A stretch of DNA of 64,000 bases from Promethearchaeota archaeon. Lineage in GTDB: Archaea > Asgardarchaeota > Lokiarchaeia > Sigynarchaeales > SOKP01. The stretch is taken from contig JAHPYY010000063.1 in assembly GCA_019058515.1 (NCBI GenBank), positions 4,232 to 68,231 on the forward strand, read 5' to 3'. Made by a program: the position numbers and the translations under genes. This document shows, one piece after another, positions 54,313-63,147 of this stretch. Every line of letters starts with the position of its first letter. Position 1 is the first letter of the stretch. Below the pieces are notes generated by a model, which was given only the letters and a program-made list of their open reading frames with translations, was not told where the DNA came from and ran no database searches.

Positions 54313-57276
54313 TTATTGACTTGCTTTCCAATCTAAAAAACCCTTGGTTACCTTTCCCCTCCAAATCGCATTTTTCCCTGTTTCTTGTTCGTACGCTTGC
54401 ATTAACTCTGCCTCATCAGATTCTTTCACCTCTTCCTTAGGAGCGGATTTTTCTATTTCAACTTTTTTAGGTTGAGCTTTCTTCTTAGCCGCTTTCTTTT
54501 TAGGCGCGAGAGCCTTTTTGGGTGCTTTGGTTTTCTTTGTTTCTCGTTTTTTCATTGTTTCGTGAATCTCATCAATATCAAGAGATTTAGCTTTAAGAAG
54601 CAGCACATCCAAATTAACTGCTTGCCCGTGATCAGTCATTTGAGGGTTTACTGAATCATCCCCGAATTCAAACTGAATGATATTCTTATCTGCGTTTCTT
54701 ACGGTTCCATCGTTTTCGATTACTAAATCTTGCAGCGCGTTTACCAATCTTCGTTGCATATAACCACTTGTAGAAGTTCTCACCGCTGTATCGACTAATC
54801 CTTCTCTTCCTCCCATCGAGTGGAAGAAGAATTCAGTAGGATTTAGTCCCCGTCGATAGGATGATGATACGAATCCCCGCGCTTTTGGTGATAAATCGTT
54901 AACTTTAAAGTGTGGTAAAGTTCTCATGCTATAGCCTCGATTAATCCTCTCTCCTCTTATGGCTTGTTGACCTACAACAGCGGACATCTGACCTAAATTG
55001 AGAATATTTCCACGAGCTCCAGATTTTGTCATAATAACCGAATGAGCTTCATCTCCGATGTAGAATGCAGCCGCTTCGTTAGCTTTACTACGAGCTTCAT
55101 TTAGCACCTGTCTAATTCGTAATTCTAGAGTTTCTCTCATAGAGCGTCCAGGAGCTCTTTTTAATACATTAGTGTCATTTTCGTAAAACGCTTTGATAAA
55201 TTTTGCCGCTTCTAACTTAGCATCCGATAAAATATCTTGTATGGCATCATAGGCTTGTCCTTTTACGTAGACTTCGTCTAAACCCATCGTCATACCGTTT
55301 AACCGAATGACGTAAAGAAGCATTTTTGTAGCGTTGTCTAAAAATTCTCTCCCTCTTGCATTTCCGTGATCTTTGATAATTCTTTGCAGTATGCTGTTTG
55401 ACTGCATAGCTCCAAAAGAATTTTCATCAATAGTGCCCGTGATTAACTTACCATTTCTAATGGTAACATAGGCGTCGTATTTGCAGTTTTCTTCTTCGCA
55501 CTTTTGACCTTCTTTAGTGAAGCATTTCTTGCAAAATTTTGAGCGTACTTTAATATTTAGATCGTCGGGAAATAATGTGCTAAATATTTGTTTTCCAGAA
55601 TATAGAGGTTCTGGCTTCGTAACTACCGGCTCTAAATCTTCTAAATTAAACTCAGGGTGAAAATCGAAAATATCCCCGTTAAAAAGTAATTTTAACGTAT
55701 CCTTTTGGTTGTATAAAGAATCTCTGCTTGTGAATTGAAATACTGAAGAAATAAAATCTTGAATTCCTCCAAGAATAGGCCCCCCAAATCTGGGTGTTAA
55801 AATGTGTTCCTGAACTTTAAGAAGTAGTTCTGCTTCAGTTCTCGCTTCTTCGCTCTGAGGGACATGGAGATTCATTTCGTCTCCGTCAAAATCAGCGTTG
55901 TATGGAGGGCACACCGTTAAATTCAATCGAAAGGTCCTACCATCCATGATTCTAACCTCGTGAGCCATAATCGACATTCTGTGGAGAGAAGGTTGTCGGT
56001 TAAATAACACGAGATCTCCGTTATCCAAATGTCGTTCAACAGTAAATCCCGGTGCTAGCATGTCAGCTATGATTTTTCTGTTTTTTACATATCTAAGATC
56101 GATTCTTCTTCGATCATTCCGGATTATGTAATTTGCACCCGGATGTTTGTTTGGTCCATTTAAGACTAATTGCTTCATTTCTTCGATATTCCAATCATTA
56201 ACATTTGTAGGGATTGTTAATACTTTTGCAATTTGTCGAGGGACTCCTACTTCGTTTATACTAATGTAAGGATTTGGAGATATAACGCTTCGAGCCGAAA
56301 AATCGACTCTTTTTCCACTTAAGTTGCTTCGAAATCTACCTTCTTTTCCTTTTAGACGTTGTGTAAGAGTTCTTAACGCTCTACCTGAACGATGTCTAGC
56401 AGGGGGAATGCCTGATACTTGATTATCGAAGTAAGTTGTAATGTGATATTGCAATAATTCCCAGAGATCTTCGACAATTAGATGAGGTGCGCCAGCATCA
56501 ATGTTTTCTCTCAACCTTTGGTTAATACGAATAACATCCACTAATTTATGAGTTAGATCGTCTTCTGATCTAATACCACTATCTAGAGTGATTGAAGGTC
56601 GAGCACAAACAGGAGGTATCGGTAAGACTGTAAAAATTACCCATTCCAACCTCGCGTTTTCAGGTGAGACTCCAAGTATGCGAAGATCTACATCGCTCAT
56701 CTTTTTTAATCGTTCTAAAATTTCTATAGGGGTGAGGCGACGAGATCCTTTTCCTTCTTCTTCTTCGTAAAAAGTAGTGGGTTTTTCTAGTATGATTTTT
56801 TTCTTTTTTGCTCCACAATAGTGGCAAATTTTAGACTTTCTAGCCCTTTTAAACACAATTTTGCTTGCATCCTCGTCCCCTTCAAAAAATAATTTTCGGT
56901 GCTGAATCTGTTCTTTCTTGAATTTTTCCTTTTCTTCCTCAGTAAGCATTAATTTTGAGCACGATGGACAAATACTTCTTAGTACTTTAAGCACTTTTTT
57001 CGCATATCCCACATGAATGACTGGACGAGCCAACTCGATGTGTCCGAAGTGCCCCATACAGTTGCTAACAAGATTTCCACAGGTTTGGCATCTTTGACCC
57101 GGTTCAATCGTTCCGAGTCGTTGGTCCATTAAGCCTGACGGTATGGGGAGACCATCTTCGTCGTAAGTATCAGCTGTAATAATACGAGCCGCGCTCATTT
57201 TTCGAATTTCGTCTGGACTAAGAAGACCGAATTTTATTCGGTCAATCATTTTAGTTCTTGAATAAGTATAACTCAT
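54313..57276 (-). CDS. rpoA1: RNA polymerase subunit Rpo1N (RpoA1) with Lys/Ala-rich C-terminal tail
   Basis: Contains the zinc site CQTCGNLVSNCMGHFGHIEL near residue 62 and the catalytic block YNADFDGDEMNLHVPQSEEA. RSVISPNPYISINEVGVPRQ and PHFKVNDLSPKARGFV are also present. Length 987 is long for RpoA1. Near the C-terminus (about 895-950) there is an inserted stretch rich in Lys, Ala and Pro (KAPKKALAPKKKAAKKKAQP) just before the conserved end. rpoB and rpoH, normally upstream, are not adjacent; the upstream gene is the longin-like protein. Confidence 0.97.
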   Translation of the reverse strand: MSYTYSRTKMIDRIKFGLLSPDEIRKMSAARIITADTYDEDGLPIPSGLMDQRLGTIEPGQRCQTCGNLVSNCMGHFGHIELARPVIHVGYAKKVLKVLRSICPSCSKLMLTEEEKEKFKKEQIQHRKLFFEGDEDASKIVFKRARKSKICHYCGAKKKKIILEKPTTFYEEEEGKGSRRLTPIEILERLKKMSDVDLRILGVSPENARLEWVIFTVLPIPPVCARPSITLDSGIRSEDDLTHKLVDVIRINQRLRENIDAGAPHLIVEDLWELLQYHITTYFDNQVSGIPPARHRSGRALRTLTQRLKGKEGRFRSNLSGKRVDFSARSVISPNPYISINEVGVPRQIAKVLTIPTNVNDWNIEEMKQLVLNGPNKHPGANYIIRNDRRRIDLRYVKNRKIIADMLAPGFTVERHLDNGDLVLFNRQPSLHRMSIMAHEVRIMDGRTFRLNLTVCPPYNADFDGDEMNLHVPQSEEARTEAELLLKVQEHILTPRFGGPILGGIQDFISSVFQFTSRDSLYNQKDTLKLLFNGDIFDFHPEFNLEDLEPVVTKPEPLYSGKQIFSTLFPDDLNIKVRSKFCKKCFTKEGQKCEEENCKYDAYVTIRNGKLITGTIDENSFGAMQSNSILQRIIKDHGNARGREFLDNATKMLLYVIRLNGMTMGLDEVYVKGQAYDAIQDILSDAKLEAAKFIKAFYENDTNVLKRAPGRSMRETLELRIRQVLNEARSKANEAAAFYIGDEAHSVIMTKSGARGNILNLGQMSAVVGQQAIRGERINRGYSMRTLPHFKVNDLSPKARGFVSSSYRRGLNPTEFFFHSMGGREGLVDTAVRTSTSGYMQRRLVNALQDLVIENDGTVRNADKNIIQFEFGDDSVNPQMTDHGQAVNLDVLLLKAKSLDIDEIHETMKKRETKKTKAPKKALAPKKKAAKKKAQPKKVEIEKSAPKEEVKESDEAELMQAYEQETGKNAIWRGKVTKGFLDWKASQ

Positions 57277-57586
57277 AATACTAAATCCTCCATTTAAAAC
57301 TTACATTTATAGTAATTTGGTTTAAATTTTCAAAAAAAGTAACCTTTATCATAAAATATTACATCCTCTTGTTTTTTCTTACACAAAATAGCGCAAAACA
57401 AGATTTTAAAACTCTCCACTGAAATTTTAAATACTTTAAAAAATAAAAAATTTTCGTTTTTTCGATTTTTTTGCTCAATTGACACATGTTCTTGAACAAA
57501 AGCACAAAAATAGCTGACATAATTGAATCTACTTAAATACTTAGGGCTTAGAACTTTAAAAGTTAGCAAAAAAACAAGAGCAAAGT
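57277..57586. other. Intergenic region upstream of rpoA1
   Basis: 310 bp, very A/T-rich, lying upstream of the rpoA1 start (minus strand) and downstream of the longin-like gene. The rpoA1 promoter must be here, but several A/T stretches would fit and I cannot choose one. No gene is supported. Confidence 0.35.
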
Positions 57587-58666
57587 TTACATTTTATGCA
57601 ATCTTTCTTTTTCAGCCGTGTAGGCATCTTCAATCACATTCAAATATTCTAAGAGAACTTCGTCTGATTTTGATTTACTTTCGTACCTATCTTTTATCAT
57701 ATTTAACAAGTATTTTGGAAAAATGCGTTTAATTTTAAAATCAGATATCATACCATAATATTCGTTGTTTTGATCTTCTTGAAACACTTCTATTAAATTA
57801 TTCTCCCACAGAATACCAATAACCTTATCTACATCTTCCACGTACTTCTTCATTAATTTTTCTACATCCTGTTTAGTCACAACTGCTGTTCTGATTAGTC
57901 TTAAAGTCTCATAAACTTGAGGATCTAGGATTGCGTCGATTAATTTGAGATTATCAAATTCAGTTGTTTTATAAGAGGTGAAAAAATTAATCACAGCTCT
58001 TTTGTACTCTTTCTCTAATTGTTTTGGTAAGCCTTTTTCAACTGGCTTGTTGAATATTTCTACAGGGGGTATTCTAAGTATTAGTAAGTCGTTAATTAAA
58101 AAAACAAGCTCTGAAGACATTCCCTTCACAGAAAATTCCTTTATCAATTCTCGTTTTATCAAATCAACTATTATCGTATCAAGATCAATGACGACTTGAT
58201 TAAATTTATCCTTTAGCCATATCGTTAATTCCGATTTTGATACAACTCCTTCTTCTTGGAGACGGTTCAAAATAGCTCGTTTCATCTCGTCGTGATAGGT
58301 CATGGCTAGTTGTTGTTCCTCATTCAATGAAGGATAGAGAGAAATTCTCTGAAAAAGTGAAGGGATCATCCCAATGTATTTACCTTCTTCAATATTTTGT
58401 TGAATAATTCTAGCAACCTCTGCCAAAGCCCCTTCGAAAGAGTCGGGGTCGTCATCCAACTTTAATAAAAGTAAAAGGTAAAGATTTTGCTCAGAACCCG
58501 TGTAATACGACGCTATATTAAGAGCACCAACCATTAGACTTATCATTCCTACCTCTGCGCTATATTCATGGATTCTATACACTTGCATAAGTGTTTGATC
58601 CCTTACATTAAGATCTTTTGGATACCTAGCTAAGATTTCTGTTCCACTTCTATCCTCCCATTTCAT
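57587..58666 (-). CDS. Longin-like N-terminal domain protein with winged-helix-like C-terminus
   Basis: 359 residues. The start KWEDRSGTEILARYPKDL, followed by alternating helix and strand elements (EYSAEVGMISLMVGALNIAS, YLLLLLKLDDDPDSFEGAL), resembles the longin/roadblock-type small-GTPase-regulating domains found repeatedly in Asgard genomes. The C-terminal 200 residues are helical with possible winged-helix units (AILNRLQEEGVVSKSELTIW). A role with the GTPases in this window is a hypothesis. No enzyme motif is visible. Confidence 0.55.
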   Translation of the reverse strand: MKWEDRSGTEILARYPKDLNVRDQTLMQVYRIHEYSAEVGMISLMVGALNIASYYTGSEQNLYLLLLLKLDDDPDSFEGALAEVARIIQQNIEEGKYIGMIPSLFQRISLYPSLNEEQQLAMTYHDEMKRAILNRLQEEGVVSKSELTIWLKDKFNQVVIDLDTIIVDLIKRELIKEFSVKGMSSELVFLINDLLILRIPPVEIFNKPVEKGLPKQLEKEYKRAVINFFTSYKTTEFDNLKLIDAILDPQVYETLRLIRTAVVTKQDVEKLMKKYVEDVDKVIGILWENNLIEVFQEDQNNEYYGMISDFKIKRIFPKYLLNMIKDRYESKSKSDEVLLEYLNVIEDAYTAEKERLHKM

Positions 58667-58929
58667 AACTATTAATCCGATAGGCAGTATTTTTCACCAA
58701 TATCTTTTCTGGTTGCTTCAAACAAGCTATTTTTTACATTTGCTTATCACTTATACATTAAGCAATAATACATTGTAATAATTAACTACATTACTTTAAG
58801 GTGTTAGAGGACATTTTTATATTTTTTTAAAAAACCATTATCCTTATAATATATCGCCGTTAGAATGAGGTGTTTTCGCAAAATTGGGGAAAAGAAAGGT
58901 TTTAACGAGTATCTGCATATATTAACACA

Positions 58930-59535
58930 ATGAAAGAGCTTAAGAAAATTGTTCAGTCTAAACTCTTTTGTTTTCTAATTCAATGCTTAATTCTGTATGT
59001 AAGCGTAAATTTAGTTAGGTATTCGATTTACATACCAATAAGCTCTGACACTACTTTTGAACGACACCTAATCATTAACTTCCTATCAGATTATGTGATA
59101 TTCAATACCCTACAAGAAATGGGATTCATGTTCCTTCTGTGGTTTTATGTCTCTTTAGTACCGATTATTATATTCTTAGATTATAGGAAAAGTTATGTGG
59201 TTAATCTTACAACATTTTTCGTTATTAATTTCTTTTTTTACGCGTTCTTATTTAAATACGCAAAGCTAAAATTCGATTCCGTTTTTTCTGTGCTGTTTCC
59301 AAGGACAATCGTGCTTGCATTGTTTGTTCTTCTTAGCACATTCGTTTTATCCTTGATACTTGAGGCTTTAGTAGACACTTTTATTAAACCCGATTATAAC
59401 AATCTCGAACTATTATACCAGAATAGTAGATCTACTTGCCCAAATTGTGGTGAAACATTCGAATCTATTCCAATCTATTGCTATAATTGCAACGCAATGA
59501 TAAGAAACGACTTTATAGAAGACAAGGAAAAATAA
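58930..59535 (+). CDS. Four-helix membrane protein with C-terminal zinc ribbon
   Basis: 201 residues. About four membrane segments (FCFLIQCLILYVSVNLV, MGFMFLLWFYVSLVPIIIF, VINFFFYAFLF and IVLALFVLLSTFVLSLILEA) precede a C-terminal CPNCGETFESIPIYCYNCNA zinc ribbon that should face the cytoplasm. The function is unknown. It is convergent with the Rab-like GTPase gene, 7 bp apart. Confidence 0.65.
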   Translation: MKELKKIVQSKLFCFLIQCLILYVSVNLVRYSIYIPISSDTTFERHLIINFLSDYVIFNTLQEMGFMFLLWFYVSLVPIIIFLDYRKSYVVNLTTFFVINFFFYAFLFKYAKLKFDSVFSVLFPRTIVLALFVLLSTFVLSLILEALVDTFIKPDYNNLELLYQNSRSTCPNCGETFESIPIYCYNCNAMIRNDFIEDKEK

Positions 59536-59542
59536 TTTACTT

Positions 59543-60115
59543 TTAGATTATCTTATCGTACTTTAACATGTGCTCGTCAAGCATAATTTTCGTCATAATT
59601 TTAAATATTTTCTTAATATTGACATTTTCCTTCGAGGAAGTCTTGTAATATTGGTCGAGGTTTTGCCGTTTCATAAATTGGTTAATGATTAGATTGTCAA
59701 TCTTATTTTCGTCTTCAGGTCTAACAAGATCACTCTTAGCGCCAATAAGGATTTTAGGTGTATTTTTCTCATCAAACCGCTTCAATTGTTTAGTCCACCA
59801 ATCAAGAGCTGTAAAGGTGTTTTTGTCGATTAAGCTAAAGACGAGAAAAATTCCGTTAGCTCCGTTAATGTAATAGTTAAACATGGTTCTAAACTGCTCT
59901 TGACCACCAAAATCCCAAATACTTAGGGTGAGGAACCCCTCTTTACCATCTAAAATGATGGGTTGTCGATACGTGTAGAAATCAATGCCAATCGTTAATT
60001 TAGTATTGGTATCGAAGGTATCGTAACATAACCTCCTACATATGCAGGTTTTACCAACCGCTCCTGCACCTAACAAGCACAATTTGAATATAAAAAAGGG
60101 TTGATCTTTTTCCAT
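59543..60115 (-). CDS. Rab/Ras-like small GTPase
   Basis: 190 residues with G1 GAGAVGKT (16-23), switch I Thr in TKLTIGIDFY (T41), G3 WDFGGQEQF (67-75), a G4 motif that reads AKSD (126-129) instead of NKxD, and TSS as probable G5. The FxTxxTIGxDF and WDxxGQExF patterns are Rab/Rag-like. The absence of a C-terminal Cys argues against prenylation. The atypical G4 (Ala in place of Asn) may reduce guanine specificity. Confidence 0.88.
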   Translation of the reverse strand: MEKDQPFFIFKLCLLGAGAVGKTCICRRLCYDTFDTNTKLTIGIDFYTYRQPIILDGKEGFLTLSIWDFGGQEQFRTMFNYYINGANGIFLVFSLIDKNTFTALDWWTKQLKRFDEKNTPKILIGAKSDLVRPEDENKIDNLIINQFMKRQNLDQYYKTSSKENVNIKKIFKIMTKIMLDEHMLKYDKII

Positions 60116-60776
60116 TTGTTTTCTAACGTTGGGTATAGATATTTTTTGACGAGATTAAATTTTTAGAATAGTCCTTACTTAATTAAGTCATCTTTAAGAT
60201 GATGATTTTCTTATAACGATTTTACCTTTAAAATGTTTGGCAAGATGATTTATAATTTTCTATATTTGTTACCATTAAATGATGAAAATTAAAGAGTTAG
60301 ATACAATTCGAATTATTTTCTGCTTAGCATCTGAAATAATGTGGAATTGGAGCATCTTATCTATTTAAGTCTTTCTATATATTACAAGTGAAAAGCAATA
60401 TAACAAAATCTTTTATTTCCAAGACAAGAATGTGTAACAGCGATACAAGGCTAGAAGTGAGTATGATATAATTATGATATAATCAACATTAACATATCAA
60501 AAAACTCTTACATCTCGATTATTTTTCGTGATCTGATTTTACTACTTACAAATTTTTTTCTTAAAATTGTTTATTTTTTTTGTCGACCTTAATTAGTTAA
60601 CTAAGTTTTCCCGATACCCCTCCATCAACCAACACATTTAAATATAAGTAATGGCAATTTTATTATTAAATACTTCGAATTTTTTGTGATTTTCTAAGAT
60701 TCGAGGAATTTTACCCAAATAACCATTTGGAATAAAATAATAATGAAACAGAGTAATTAGTGGAGGAAATAAAAGA
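60116..60776. other. Long intergenic region before the histone gene
   Basis: 661 bp without a supported gene. It contains a perfect 11-bp tandem repeat TATGATATAAT x2 (60462-60483) and a near-palindrome TCATCTTTAAGATGA around 60189-60203. A TATA-like TTTAAATATAAG at 60637-60648 and GGAGG at 60762-60766 serve the histone gene. A small RNA could be hidden here, but nothing in the sequence proves one. Confidence 0.4.
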
Positions 60777-61014
60777 ATGCCAGCATTCGCTTGGTCACCA
60801 TTGCGCGCGCTCATGAAAAAAGCAGGAGCTGAAATCGTAAGTCGTGCCGCGGTTGACAAATTAATGGACTATCTTGAGGAATACGCCAAAGAATTAACTG
60901 GTTGTGCCCTCGATATAGCGAAGCACTCAGGCAGAAGGCTTAGAATCTATGCGATTTGAGCATGTAGAAAAAGTTACCATGGAAGATATGAAAATTGCTA
61001 TTAACTTAATTTAA
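60777..61014 (+). pseudogene. Archaeal histone gene with a frameshift
   Basis: The first 51 codons encode the start of a histone fold: SPLRALMKKAGAEIVSRAAV (helix 1, loop) and LDIAKHSG ending helix 2. Then the frame runs into LRIYAI and TGA (60957-60959), leaving out helix 3. Moving one base at about 60930 opens a second phase, AEGLESMRFEHVEKVTMEDM then KIAINLI and TAA at 61014, which supplies loop 2 and helix 3. The restored protein would have about 78 residues, with a loop 2 roughly ten residues longer than in HMfB. A strong GGAGG lies 10 bases before the ATG. A sequencing error, recent mutation or programmed shift are the options. Confidence 0.75.
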
Positions 61015-61071
61015 GCATATTTTCATTCTAAATGCGTAACTTGCGTGCTTCGCGAAAATATTAAAAATATC

Positions 61072-61081
61072 TTTTTTTTTT
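61072..61081 (+). terminator. T-run terminator after the histone gene
   Basis: Ten T residues lie about 57 bp after the restored histone stop codon, just before the convergent coiled-coil gene. Confidence 0.5.
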
Positions 61082-61095
61082 ATTTCTTTATAAGA

Positions 61096-62754
61096 CTAAA
61101 GTTTCTTTAGTCGTTCCTGCTCTTTTCTTTTCAGTTTTTCTATTTTTTTCCTTTGCTTTTCGATTTTTTTCTGTGCTTTTATTTTCTGTTTTGCTAGTTT
61201 TTCTTTTTTCTTTCGTTCTCGTCTCAGTTTTTTCAGTTCTTCTTTCTGCTTTTTGAGGGCTGATTTTTCCATGTCGATTCGCTCTTCTTCGGCGTGTTCA
61301 GCTTTGCTCTTAGTTTTTTCCTTCCACTTGCGTTTACATTTCTCTAAGCGTTCTCTTTCTATTTGCTCTTCTTTTTCGATTTCCTCGAGCCAGTTGTCCA
61401 ATTTTAGGTTTAATTCTTGCTTTTCTTTAAGAGGTAAACTTAATTTTGGTTCTTTTTTTAAAAAGAGGTTTGCATATTTACTCATTTCCCATATCTTTGC
61501 CTGTTGGGTTACTGTCGAACTAATGTCTAATTTTCGCATTGTGTCTCGAGCAACTTCAAAAGCGCGTCCAAGGGACACCATATCGTAATTTTCATCTATA
61601 ACCTGCTTAAGATACAATAGGATAAGTATCACATTAGCTATAGGAGGATTTGGGAGCTCTTTTTCTTCTACAAATTCTGACTTTAAACGGTCTAATTGGA
61701 AGGTTTCTTCCTTAGGTTCTGGAGGTTCTATTCTAACATCTTCTGGAACTTGCATGGGCGTTTGAGGAATTTCAGCTAGTTTTTCTGGTTGTTTATACTC
61801 TACTAATCTCTTTGGTTTTTCTTTTCGAATAAACTCTTCTGACCAGTTAATATATGAATCTGCGTATGTATTAGCTGAGTTAAAGAGCGAGTGTTTGGAA
61901 ACTTTTGAGGAGTTATGGGAAGAATTTAATGTGGAAAAATCAGGTGCGTTTTCTACGAGAGAAAAAAGGTACATCGGGTCGTATTCGAGACGGGAGTACA
62001 ATCTTTTATGCTGCATTATGCTTTCTTTAACTGTGTTTAAGTTAGTTGAAGATATCGTATCTTTTAAAAGATCGTCTGCTTTAGCGTTTATCGCATTTAT
62101 ACTCGCGACCGAATTGGTATAACCTTTCTTAAGTTCCTCTGAAATATGAGCGGAAATTAGAATCTCATTGAAAAAGTCCCAATGAGCGCTAAGAAGCATG
62201 TAACTGGTTTTGTCGATTTGGTATGTATTGGGATCTCGTATCTTTTCCATCATTTCCAAAATAATTTCCTTGTTAGGTGTAAAAAGATTTCTCATCAGTG
62301 CTCCCTTAATGAAAGTTAAACGCTGTTTTGATTTATAAGATAAGTTGATCGGAACTTTAATGGCTTTTTCAGCAACGATTACATCCAAATCGTCTTCTAA
62401 AGTAATGTTTGGTGAGGTAGCCATGTGGTCGTACACGAAATCTGGGATAACGAGACCGGTTAGGAGTCTATTGTCGGTAACATAATTTCCCGCATCTAAT
62501 TCAAATTTAACATAAAAATATCCCAATCCAAACAAGAAATATAAAGTCCCAGTTTCGGTGTGTATTGCATAATCGTAGGTTGAAAAGAAAATTACTATGT
62601 CTGTGTCTATTCTCGATACTTCGTGATGTGCGTATGTACCTAATGTTGGATAACCGAGTAAGTCACTCCAACTAGGGATAACGAATAATGAATAATTAGG
62701 GTGTAGTTTTATGTTACAAAGTCTTTCCTCGTCCATGTTTTGATTCTCAAACAA
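61096..62754 (-). CDS. Hypothetical protein with long C-terminal coiled coil
   Basis: 552 residues. The N-terminal ~250 residues contain strand-rich sequence (FVIPSWSDLLGYPTLGTYAH, TGTLYFLFGLGYFYVKFELD). A low-complexity middle part has Pro and Glu (TPMQVPEDVRIEPPEPKEE). The last ~100 residues are almost only Lys, Glu, Arg and Leu in a heptad-like pattern (KLRRERKKKEKLAKQ), a long basic coiled coil. There is no membrane segment. The architecture would suit a scaffold or filament-associated protein, but that is speculation; the family is not recognised. Confidence 0.65.
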   Translation of the reverse strand: MFENQNMDEERLCNIKLHPNYSLFVIPSWSDLLGYPTLGTYAHHEVSRIDTDIVIFFSTYDYAIHTETGTLYFLFGLGYFYVKFELDAGNYVTDNRLLTGLVIPDFVYDHMATSPNITLEDDLDVIVAEKAIKVPINLSYKSKQRLTFIKGALMRNLFTPNKEIILEMMEKIRDPNTYQIDKTSYMLLSAHWDFFNEILISAHISEELKKGYTNSVASINAINAKADDLLKDTISSTNLNTVKESIMQHKRLYSRLEYDPMYLFSLVENAPDFSTLNSSHNSSKVSKHSLFNSANTYADSYINWSEEFIRKEKPKRLVEYKQPEKLAEIPQTPMQVPEDVRIEPPEPKEETFQLDRLKSEFVEEKELPNPPIANVILILLYLKQVIDENYDMVSLGRAFEVARDTMRKLDISSTVTQQAKIWEMSKYANLFLKKEPKLSLPLKEKQELNLKLDNWLEEIEKEEQIERERLEKCKRKWKEKTKSKAEHAEEERIDMEKSALKKQKEELKKLRRERKKKEKLAKQKIKAQKKIEKQRKKIEKLKRKEQERLKKL

Positions 62755-62830
62755 TTTTTCCTCACCATTTACTTGTATAACTGGTATTTTATTTATTATA
62801 TATAATACAAATTAGTTCACAGTAAACAAT

Positions 62831-63022
62831 TCACAAATTCTCAAACTTTATTACGGTGGAGTTTGATTTCGAGATTTCTATCAAATACTTTCCATTCGAA
62901 CCTTTTGTAGTTACCGCCCATTTATAGATTTTATCTTCGATTTTGATTGATTCACCGTCCGGTATATTACTTTTTTCTAAGTACTCTAATGCAATTTCTT
63001 TTGCTTCTTCTTTAGTTGACAT
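62831..63022 (-). CDS. Small PepSY-like protein
   Basis: 63 residues: EAKEIALEYLEKSNIPDGES (helix), then KIYKWAVTTKGSNGKYLIEI and STVIKFENL (strands), the PepSY order without a signal peptide. PepSY domains often inhibit peptidases; here the target is unknown. It is a single gene between two larger minus-strand genes. Confidence 0.55.
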   Translation of the reverse strand: MSTKEEAKEIALEYLEKSNIPDGESIKIEDKIYKWAVTTKGSNGKYLIEISKSNSTVIKFENL

Positions 63023-63147
63023 GAGGCTTTAGAATAACATCTAGTGTGATATATACCTAAGATTATCATAATAAATTGGTAAATAAAAATGTTAAAGTCT
63101 TTTAAATATGATTTTGATTCTTTTGAATAAGTATAACAACTTAAATT

